From: Pseudarthrobacter siccitolerans
GTDB lineage: Bacteria > Actinomycetota > Actinomycetes > Actinomycetales > Micrococcaceae
Reading direction: 5' to 3'
Length of the DNA stretch: 64,000 nt
Assembly (NCBI RefSeq): GCF_030823375.1
Contig: NZ_JAUSXB010000001.1
Coordinates: forward strand, 3,038,001-3,102,000
Shown here: positions 57,682-64,000 of the stretch, piece after piece
How positions within the stretch are numbered: position 1 is the stretch's first letter
Layout of the letters: the number at the start of each line of letters is the position of its first letter
Notes under the pieces: model-generated
The model's input: the letters and a program-made list of their open reading frames with translations, nothing else
Database searches by the model: none
Told to the model about the DNA's origin: nothing
Made by a program: the position numbers and the translations under genes

Positions 57682-58532
57682 CCACCGGACAGCAGGAAGC
57701 CTGGCAGGAACGTCCCCCGGCCGAGCGGCACCCCTGGCACCGCTTCGTAGCCCTTGGCGATTCGTACACTGAAGGAATCGGCGATCCCGAACGGCACAGC
57801 ATCGGCGGTTTCCGCGGCTGGGCTGACCGGGCGGCAGAGGAACTCGCCAGGGGGCAGCACGACTTCGCCTACGCCAACCTCGCCGTGCGGGGGATGCTGC
57901 TGCAGGAGATTATCGACGGGCAGCTCGCGCCGGCTCTCGCACTTAAGCCGGACCTGGTGGCAATGTCCGGGGGCGGCAATGACGTTGTGTTCCGCCGCGG
58001 CGACCCGGACAAGCTCGCCGAGAAGATGGACCAGGCTGTCGGCGTGCTGGCTGAAACCGGGGCCACCATCATGTTGTTCGCCGGGCCCGACTGGGGCGGT
58101 ACACCGGTGCTGGGGCAAATCCGCGGGAGGCTTGCTATCTACAATGAGCACCTCCACACGATCGGCATGCGCCACCACGCGGTGATGATTGACCTGTGGT
58201 GCCTCCCGGCGCTCCATGACGCCCGGATGTGGGACAAGGACCGCCTGCACCTGTCGCCCCTGGGGCATCACGTGGTTGCCGTTGCCGCCCTCGACGCGCT
58301 CGCGGTGCCGCATTCGCTCAAGCCCCTGCAGCCGCGGCCGGTCCCGTCACATGGCTGGACCCAGGCCAGGGCCGAAGACCTGATCTGGGCAAGGCAGTAC
58401 TTGTTCCCCTGGGTCCTGCGGAGGCTGCGGCCCCCGGCCGGTGAGGCACTGGAGCCTAAGCGGCCGTTGCCGGGCCCGGTCTTTGGCCTCGGCAGCGATG
58501 GCGATGGCGTCGACTCACATGACGTCGCTTAG
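57678..58532 (+). CDS. SGNH/GDSL-family hydrolase
   Basis: This 284-aa esterase-fold protein has block I VALGDSYTEGIG with the catalytic Ser near residue 28, block III GGGNDVVFR, and block V DRLHLSPLGHHV with the Asp-His pair. No signal peptide is present. It is translationally coupled to the GAF-ANTAR gene. It resembles actinobacterial acyl-hydrolases such as TesA-like esterases; the substrate is unknown. Confidence 0.87.
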   Translation: MTTGQQEAWQERPPAERHPWHRFVALGDSYTEGIGDPERHSIGGFRGWADRAAEELARGQHDFAYANLAVRGMLLQEIIDGQLAPALALKPDLVAMSGGGNDVVFRRGDPDKLAEKMDQAVGVLAETGATIMLFAGPDWGGTPVLGQIRGRLAIYNEHLHTIGMRHHAVMIDLWCLPALHDARMWDKDRLHLSPLGHHVVAVAALDALAVPHSLKPLQPRPVPSHGWTQARAEDLIWARQYLFPWVLRRLRPPAGEALEPKRPLPGPVFGLGSDGDGVDSHDVA

Positions 58533-58538
58533 CCCGTA

Positions 58539-59891
58539 CTAGCGCTTCTTCGGCCCCCGTTTCGCGGCCGCATTCATGGAGGCTTTGGCGGCTGGGGGCA
58601 GTCCGGCCTGCTCCGTTTCGGGTTCCGCCACCGTGCCCCTGGCCTTCGCGATCGCCTTCATGCCGTGGTAGATCACCAGTGCTGCGGCGGAACCCAGGGC
58701 GATGCCCGTGAACTTGAGCTCGCCGATGGTCCAGGTGTAGTCCGCGATGCCGATGATCAGGGCGACGGCGGCGGTGGTCAGGTTCACGGGGTTGGAGAAG
58801 TTCACTTTGTTCTGCACCCAGATCTTCACGCCCAGGATGCCGATCATGCCGTAGAGCATGGTGGCTGCGCCGCCCAGCACACCTGGCGGCACAGTGGCGA
58901 TCAGCTCGCCGAATTTGGGGGAGAAGCTCAGCAGGATGGCGAACATTCCGGCCACCCAATAGGCTGCCGTGGAGTACACCTTGGTGGCGGCCATGACGCC
59001 GATATTCTCTGCGTAGGTGGTGGTGCCGGAGCCGCCGCCGAAGCCGGCCAGGACGGTGGCGCCGCCGTCGGCCATCAGCGCGCGGCCGGAGACGCCGTCG
59101 AGGTTCTGTCCGGTCATGGCAGCCACTGACTTCACGTGGCCGATGTTCTCGGCCACCAGCACCAGCACCACGGGCACGAACAGGCCCAGGACGCCGAGGT
59201 GGAATTCGGGGGCCTGGAACTGCGGCAGGCCCACCCAGGCGGCCGCGTCCATCTTGTCGTAGCTCACCTCGCCCCGGAGCATGGCCACGAGGTAGCCCAC
59301 CACCACGCCCACCAGGATGCTGAGGCGGCCCAGGATCCCGCGGAACAGGACGCTGACCAGGATGATCGTGGCCAGCGTGATCACGGCGGTGACGGGGGCG
59401 GCGTCGAAATTGTTTTTCGCGGCAGGGGCCAGGTTAAGGCCGATGAGAGCCACGATCGCGCCGGTGACGATGGGCGGCATCAGGCGGTTGATCCAGCCCG
59501 CGCCGAACTTCTGCACAATGGCACCCACCAGGGCCAGTGCGGCGCCGGCCAGCACCACGCCGCCCAGCGCTCCGGGGACGCCGAACGCCTGCTGGGACGC
59601 CATGATGGGCGCGATGAACGCGAAGCTTGAGCCCAGGTAGCTGGGCACGCGGCCTTTGGTGATAACCAGGAACAGCAGTGTGCCGATGCCTGAGAAGAAC
59701 AGGGTGGTGGCAGGCGGCATGCCGGTGATGATGGGTACCAGGAAGGTGGCGCCGAACATGGCCACGACGTGCTGCATGCCCACCCCAATGGTCAGCGGCC
59801 AGGCAAGCCGTTCATCGGGGGCCACCACGTGGCCCGGCTTGATGGACTTGCCGTTGCCGTGCAGCTTCCATTTGATTCCAAGCATGCTCAT
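58539..59891 (-). CDS. NCS2-family uracil/xanthine permease
   Basis: This 450-aa carrier has about twelve to fourteen membrane segments. Family features include QHVVAMFGATFLVPIITGMP, VLVAENIGHVKSVAAMTG and GGSGTTTYAENIGVMAATKV. The last two match the UraA branch with the conserved Glu residues. The C-terminal tail is basic. A start at 59891 (MSMLG) behind AAAGG is chosen. It is divergent from a RutE-like reductase, suggesting pyrimidine use. Confidence 0.9.
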   Translation of the reverse strand: MSMLGIKWKLHGNGKSIKPGHVVAPDERLAWPLTIGVGMQHVVAMFGATFLVPIITGMPPATTLFFSGIGTLLFLVITKGRVPSYLGSSFAFIAPIMASQQAFGVPGALGGVVLAGAALALVGAIVQKFGAGWINRLMPPIVTGAIVALIGLNLAPAAKNNFDAAPVTAVITLATIILVSVLFRGILGRLSILVGVVVGYLVAMLRGEVSYDKMDAAAWVGLPQFQAPEFHLGVLGLFVPVVLVLVAENIGHVKSVAAMTGQNLDGVSGRALMADGGATVLAGFGGGSGTTTYAENIGVMAATKVYSTAAYWVAGMFAILLSFSPKFGELIATVPPGVLGGAATMLYGMIGILGVKIWVQNKVNFSNPVNLTTAAVALIIGIADYTWTIGELKFTGIALGSAAALVIYHGMKAIAKARGTVAEPETEQAGLPPAAKASMNAAAKRGPKKR

Positions 59892-60045
59892 GGGCGGAGG
59901 CCTTTCAAGGGGGTGGCCGCGGAGGGCGAAGATCAACTGGCTCCAGAATACCGCCAAGCTTTTCGCGCCGGGTCTCCAGGTTGCTCGCGGATGCCGCTGT
60001 GGCTGAAGTCACGAGCCGTCACGGGAAGAGGAAAGGAGTGGTTGA

Positions 60046-60055
60046 AGTTGCAACT
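60046..60055. promoter_or_regulatory. Palindrome upstream of the RutE-like gene
   Basis: AGTTGCAACT, part of TTGAAGTTGCAACTAT, lies 57 bases before the reductase start in the divergent region with the permease. It may be an operator. It resembles the TTGAAG motif at 39235 only in its first half. Confidence 0.3.
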
Positions 60056-60111
60056 ATGGAAAGCGAACACGCCACCCCGGCACGCGGGGCGGCGCAGCGA
60101 AAGGTACGCCA

Positions 60112-60717
60112 ATGACTATTGCCCACGAAGAAGCGGTTATCGATTCGGCCGCCGTCGACGCCATTTTCGCCCAGGCCCGCACCGCCAACTCCTTCACCGG
60201 ACAGGTGACCGACGAGCAGGCACAGGCCATCTACGAGCTCACCAAGTTTGGCCCCACCGCCTTCAACTCGCAGCCGCTGCGCGTGACCTACGTCCGCTCC
60301 GCTGAAGCCCGCGCCACGCTCGTTGACGCACTCGCCAACGGGAACAAAGCCAAGACCGCCTCCGCCCCGCTCGTGGCCATCCTCAGCTATGACACCGACT
60401 GGGCCGGGCAGTGGGACAACTTCCTCCCCGGCTACAACGCCCCGAAGGCCATGTACGACACCAACCCGGAACTGGCCGCCGCCACCGGCAACAACAACGC
60501 CCACCTGCAGGCCGGCTACTTCATCCTGGCTGTCCGGTCGCTCGGCTTCGCCGCCGGCCCCATGACGGGTGCGGATTTCGCCGCGATCGACGCTGCCTTC
60601 TTCCCCAAGGGTGACCAGAAGAGCTTCCTGGTGGTCAACATCGGCCAGCCCGCCGAGGACGCCTGGGGCACAGCCAAGCCCAAGTTCTCCTACGAGGACG
60701 TCGTCCGCACCGTCTAA
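60112..60717 (+). CDS. RutE-like malonic semialdehyde reductase / nitroreductase family
   Basis: This 201-aa FMN-dependent protein of the nitroreductase fold shows the HadB/RutE opening LTKFGPTAFNSQPLRVTYVR and the internal GNNNAHLQAGYFILAVRSLG. RutE reduces malonic semialdehyde in pyrimidine ring breakdown. The adjacent uracil-type permease supports this, but no other rut genes are in the window, so substrate assignment is tentative. AAAGG lies nine bases before the start. Confidence 0.82.
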   Translation: MTIAHEEAVIDSAAVDAIFAQARTANSFTGQVTDEQAQAIYELTKFGPTAFNSQPLRVTYVRSAEARATLVDALANGNKAKTASAPLVAILSYDTDWAGQWDNFLPGYNAPKAMYDTNPELAAATGNNNAHLQAGYFILAVRSLGFAAGPMTGADFAAIDAAFFPKGDQKSFLVVNIGQPAEDAWGTAKPKFSYEDVVRTV

Positions 60718-60721
60718 CCTC

Positions 60722-60848
60722 GACGCCCCATCACTTCCTGCGTCTTTTTCATCAACGCCCCATCACCGAGTGATGGGGCGTTGATGTTTTAAGCGCGTTA
60801 TGTGATGGAGCGTTTGGGATTTAGGTGCAGAATCTGATGGGGCGTTGG
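60722..60848. repeat. Five copies of an ACGCCCCATCA motif
   Basis: Within 130 bases GACGCCCCATCACTT, CAACGCCCCATCAC, GTGATGGGGCGTTG, TGTGATGGAGCGTTT and TCTGATGGGGCGTTGG occur, in both orientations. Two of them form the terminator stem; the others flank it, so this is a small intergenic repeat cluster. Confidence 0.6.
60750..60790 (+). terminator. Rho-independent terminator
   Basis: CATCAACGCCCCATCAC and its exact complement GTGATGGGGCGTTGATG form a 17-base stem around a CGA loop, followed by TTTTAAG. It ends the RutE-like gene. Confidence 0.85.
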
Positions 60849-60870
60849 AGGGCGGTGGGAGACTGGGCAG

Positions 60871-61359
60871 ATGCGGAATCTGATCTTTGTGGCGTTCGTC
60901 GAGCCCGTGACCGAAGGACTGGTGTTCCTGCGGTCGGCATGGCCGCTGCATATCACGCTGGTGAGGTTCGACGTCGAGAGTCCGGCAGGTGCCGACGTCA
61001 CCGTCAGGGTCGCCGAACTGGCAAAACCCTATGCAACGGCAGCCTTGGGCGCCAGCCTCACGGTGGGCGAAGATACCGGGTTCGGCCGCAACGGCTCGGT
61101 GCCCGTGAGCCTTATCCAACCGCAGCCGGATCTGCAAACCCTGCACGAGCAGCTCGTGGGTGCGCTCGCGCGTCTGGACGGCAAGGTGCTCACGCCCGCC
61201 CACACCCTCTCCGGCTACCGGCCGCACGTCTCACACCACGGTGACAAACGGCTGAATCCGGGCGACGCCGTCGTGCTTGACCGGATTGCCCTGGTGGACA
61301 TGGCGCCGGACGGTGACCGTACCGTCCGGCGCGTGCTCCGGCTCTGGGACCGGGACTAA
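60871..61359 (+). CDS. 2'-5' RNA ligase-like 2H phosphoesterase
   Basis: This 162-aa protein has the two HxT/S motifs of the family, WPLHITLVRF near residue 25 and YRPHVSHHG near 113. Relatives act on 2'-5' phosphodiester or cyclic phosphate bonds in RNA or nucleotides. The start is six bases after GAGACT, so it may be leaderless. No functional partner is adjacent. Confidence 0.82.
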   Translation: MRNLIFVAFVEPVTEGLVFLRSAWPLHITLVRFDVESPAGADVTVRVAELAKPYATAALGASLTVGEDTGFGRNGSVPVSLIQPQPDLQTLHEQLVGALARLDGKVLTPAHTLSGYRPHVSHHGDKRLNPGDAVVLDRIALVDMAPDGDRTVRRVLRLWDRD

Positions 61360-61410
61360 AGGGCCGCGACTAAACAGCGGGGGGCTGAATAGCCGGGAGC
61401 ACGCAGCCTC

Positions 61411-63081
61411 CTAGGCGATGACGCCGTCCACCAGTGCCTTGGCTTCCGCCTGCACCTGCTTCAGGTGATCCTCGCCCTTGAAGGATTCGGCGTAGATCTT
61501 GTAGACGTCCTCCGTGCCGGACGGGCGGGCCGCGAACCAGGCGTTCTCGGTAACCACTTTGAGTCCGCCAATCGAGGCGCCGTTGCCGGGTGCTTCCGTA
61601 AGCTTGGCGAGGATTGGCTCGCCTGCCAGTTCGGTAGCCGTGACGTCCGACGGCGACAGCTTGCCCAGTGCCGACTTCTGCTCCCGGGAGGCGGCGGCAT
61701 CAATGCGGGCGTAGACGGGGGCACCGAACTGGTCCGTGAGGCCCTTGTAGAGCTGGGACGGGGACTTGCCCGTGACCGCGGTGATCTCCGAGGCGAGCAG
61801 GGCCAGCAGGATGCCGTCCTTGTCCGTGGTCCAGACGCTGCCGTCCTTCTTATTGAAGGAAGCACCAGCCGACTCCTCGCCGCCGAACGCGCCCTCGCCG
61901 GAGAGCAGCCCCGGAACGAACCACTTGAAGCCCACCGGGACCTCCACAAGCTTGCGGCCCAGGCTTTCGGCCACGCGGTCGATGATGGAGGAGGACACCA
62001 GCGTCTTGCCCACCACGGAACCCGGGTTCCAGCCGCTGCGGTTGCGGTACAGGTAGTCGATGGCGACGGCGAGGTAGTGGTTCGGGTTCATCAGCCCGCC
62101 ATCGGGGGTGACGATGCCGTGCCGGTCCGCGTCCGCATCGTTGCCGGTGGCGACATCGAACGAGGCACCCGCCCCGGCGCCGCCGTCGGCCATGCGCTGG
62201 ATCAGTGAGGCCATGGCCGCGGGCGAGGAGCAGTCCATCCGGATCTTCTCGTCCCAGTCCAGGGTCATGAAGGCCCACTGCGGATCCACGGTTGGGTTGA
62301 CCACGGTGAGGTTCAGCTGGTGGCGTTCGGCGATCTCGCCCCAGTAGTCCACGGACGCCCCGCCCATGGGGTCCGCCCCGATCCGCACCCCGGCTTCGCG
62401 GATGGCGTCCAGGTCCAGGACGGAGGGGAGGTCGTCCACGTAGCTGCTCAGGAAGTCGAATTTGCCGGTGGTGTCCGCGGCCAGCGCGTCAGCCACCGGG
62501 ATGCGCTTGACGCCACGAAGGCCGTTTTCGAGCAGTTCGTTGGCTCGGTTGGCGATCCAGCCGGTGGCGTCCGAATCGGCCGGGCCGCCGTGCGGAGGGT
62601 TGTACTTGAAGCCGCCATCGCCCGGCGGGTTGTGGCTGGGGGTGACCACGATGCCGTCAGCCTGGGGCGCACCCGCACCCGCACCGGCATTCCGGTTGTA
62701 GGTGAGGATGGCGTGGCTCAGGGCCGGGGTGGGGGTGTAGCCGTGGCGGGCGTCGATGAGGACCTGCACGCCGTTGGCCGCAAGCACCTCAAGGGCTGAG
62801 TTCTGCGCCGGCTCGCTCAGCGCGTGGGTATCCTTGGCCAGGAACAGCGGACCAGTGACGCCCTCCGCCGCCCGGTACTCCACAATCGCCTGGGTAATGG
62901 CGACAATGTGCTTCTCGTTGAACGACGCTTTGAGGCTGGAACCGCGGTGCCCGGAGGTGCCGAACACTACGCGCTGGCCTGGATCACCCAGATCCGGCGT
63001 GATGTCGTAGTACGCGTCAAGAAGCGCTGTGATGTCAACAAGGTCCTGGGGTTGGGCAACTGTACCCGCGCGGCTAGCCAT
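61411..63081 (-). CDS. pgm: Phosphoglucomutase (alpha-D-glucose phosphate-specific)
   Basis: This 556-aa enzyme interconverts glucose 1-phosphate and glucose 6-phosphate. It has the opening [14 protein letters not shown], the phosphoserine loop [17 protein letters not shown], the metal loop [12 protein letters not shown], the sugar-binding [10 protein letters not shown] and the phosphate-binding [13 protein letters not shown]. The ATG at 63081 is six bases after CATGCT on its strand, a leaderless layout; longer starts lack support. Confidence 0.95.
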   Translation of the reverse strand: MASRAGTVAQPQDLVDITALLDAYYDITPDLGDPGQRVVFGTSGHRGSSLKASFNEKHIVAITQAIVEYRAAEGVTGPLFLAKDTHALSEPAQNSALEVLAANGVQVLIDARHGYTPTPALSHAILTYNRNAGAGAGAPQADGIVVTPSHNPPGDGGFKYNPPHGGPADSDATGWIANRANELLENGLRGVKRIPVADALAADTTGKFDFLSSYVDDLPSVLDLDAIREAGVRIGADPMGGASVDYWGEIAERHQLNLTVVNPTVDPQWAFMTLDWDEKIRMDCSSPAAMASLIQRMADGGAGAGASFDVATGNDADADRHGIVTPDGGLMNPNHYLAVAIDYLYRNRSGWNPGSVVGKTLVSSSIIDRVAESLGRKLVEVPVGFKWFVPGLLSGEGAFGGEESAGASFNKKDGSVWTTDKDGILLALLASEITAVTGKSPSQLYKGLTDQFGAPVYARIDAAASREQKSALGKLSPSDVTATELAGEPILAKLTEAPGNGASIGGLKVVTENAWFAARPSGTEDVYKIYAESFKGEDHLKQVQAEAKALVDGVIA

Positions 63082-63328
63082 GGGACCAGCATGCCAGACG
63101 GGAGCCACAGTCAAAACGACCCGTCCAAAATCCGGGCCCTGTGTCCGGTCCTGTGACGGCACAGCGTCATCAAACAAGTAGCCAACCTGAGTACTGGCCC
63201 GGCAAAGTACTTATATACCGCCGCCTGCGCGCCCTGTTACTTTCGAAAAATCGGGCGGAATGCTCGCAGGCAAAGGACGACGGCGGCCTTCCGCCAATCG
63301 TTCTCCGGCAGGGGAAGCAGGGACGGCC

Positions 63329-64000
63329 ATGGGGGCAGGCGACGGGGCAGCGGAGCAGTCCAAGCTGGCAGCGGAACGGGTTGCGAGGCTGAAGCGCCAG
63401 CTCGACCAGGCCGAACATACCACCAAGGCTTGGGACGCAGGCGCGGTTGGTGAGCGCGTGGTGGCGGAAAAGCTGAGCGAACTGGTCCCGCGCGGCTGGT
63501 ACGTGCTGCACGATGTCCACTGGCCCGGCCGGCCCAAGGCAAACCTCGACCATGTCCTGGTGGGCCCCGGGGGAGTAGTGGTGGTGGACGCCAAGAACTG
63601 GACCGGCGAGGTAAAAGTTTCCTCAGGGGTGCTGTGGCAGGGCCGCTACGCACGCACCCAGGCGGTGGAGGGGGCGCTCGCCCAATGCGCCGCCGTCGCG
63701 TCCGTCCTCGCGCCGCCGCACCGCCGGATGGTGCGGCCCTTGATTTGTATGGCTGCCCAGCCGGACCTTTTTGGCGTGACCAACTCGGATGTTGCCGTGG
63801 TGGGAGCTCAGCGCGTGGTGGGGGCCATCGAAGCGTTGCCTGCCGTGCTGGACCAGCAGTCGGTGGTGGGGCTCTATGCGCACCTCGGACAGCAGCTCAC
63901 GCACGAACAGGAGCCGGGCATCACAGCCTTCCGGAGCGTGCGGCCCGGGACAGTGGTGAGGCCCGCCGACCCGCGCCCAGCGTCTCCAGGTGCAGACGGC
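63329..64000 (+). CDS. NERD-domain protein, partial at 3' end
   Basis: The gene opens at ATG 63329 (MGAGDGAAEQSKLAAERVAR) with an N-terminal helical segment, then a NERD (nuclease-related) domain: WDAGAVGERVVAEKL, then LDHVLVGPGGVVVVDAKNWTGEV. The latter matches the nuclease-like catalytic D/E-x-K region. 224 codons are visible and no stop occurs before the right edge. NERD proteins are often linked to DNA processing; the role here is unknown. Confidence 0.8.
   Translation, partial: MGAGDGAAEQSKLAAERVARLKRQLDQAEHTTKAWDAGAVGERVVAEKLSELVPRGWYVLHDVHWPGRPKANLDHVLVGPGGVVVVDAKNWTGEVKVSSGVLWQGRYARTQAVEGALAQCAAVASVLAPPHRRMVRPLICMAAQPDLFGVTNSDVAVVGAQRVVGAIEALPAVLDQQSVVGLYAHLGQQLTHEQEPGITAFRSVRPGTVVRPADPRPASPGADG

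Overview
The window comes from a high-GC actinobacterium, most likely Arthrobacter, Pseudarthrobacter or a close relative in the Micrococcaceae. The signs are a mycothiol-dependent formaldehyde dehydrogenase, a dimethylglycine oxidase of the Arthrobacter type, a DUF222/HNH protein, a DUF6328 membrane protein, and many genes whose start codon lies 6-7 bases after a -10 box (leaderless mRNAs). No rRNA, tRNA, CRISPR, insertion sequence or prophage was seen.

The left two thirds are devoted to N-methyl amines and one-carbon units. From the left edge: a heterotetrameric sarcosine oxidase operon (glyA-soxB-soxD-soxA, cut by the edge) with a divergent GntR regulator (1-6.7 kb); a CynX-like transporter (6.7-7.9 kb); the ribulose-monophosphate pair hexulose-phosphate synthase and hexuloisomerase with a divergent LuxR-type regulator (8.3-11 kb); IclR, MFS and GntR genes (11.1-13.8 kb); a 5-oxoprolinase-type cluster with a frameshifted pxpA, an MHS transporter, a pxpB-pxpC fusion and a biotin carboxylase/BCCP fusion (13.9-19.7 kb); a LysR gene divergent from a glycine-betaine demethylase pair (gbcA-gbcB); a BCCT carrier, purU and dimethylglycine oxidase (19.7-29.1 kb). 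After a DUF222/HNH gene with a C-terminal frameshift come a formate-dehydrogenase-like molybdoenzyme, an MBL hydrolase and S-(hydroxymethyl)mycothiol dehydrogenase on the minus strand, then a divergent creatine transporter candidate, creatinase and IclR regulator (31-39.2 kb).

Read together, glycine betaine is imported by the BCCT carrier and demethylated stepwise to dimethylglycine, sarcosine and glycine. Creatine enters at sarcosine through creatinase. The methyl groups emerge as formaldehyde or methylene-THF, and glyA, purU, the mycothiol pathway and the RuMP pair can use or detoxify them. This pathway reading is inferred from family assignments and context.

The right third is mixed. A ribA paralogue and a flavin-dependent monooxygenase sit behind a promoter carrying two identical palindromes (39.2-41.4 kb). 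HAD and GDPD hydrolases follow, then several small acidic, probably disordered proteins. A three-gene signalling operon (hybrid-like histidine kinase, GGDEF-EAL, EAL) runs leftward. The rest comprises a methyltransferase, SDR enzymes, glycerate kinase, small membrane proteins, a glycosyltransferase, a GAF-ANTAR protein, an SGNH hydrolase, a uracil-type permease with a RutE-like reductase, a 2H phosphoesterase, phosphoglucomutase, and a NERD-domain gene cut by the right edge.
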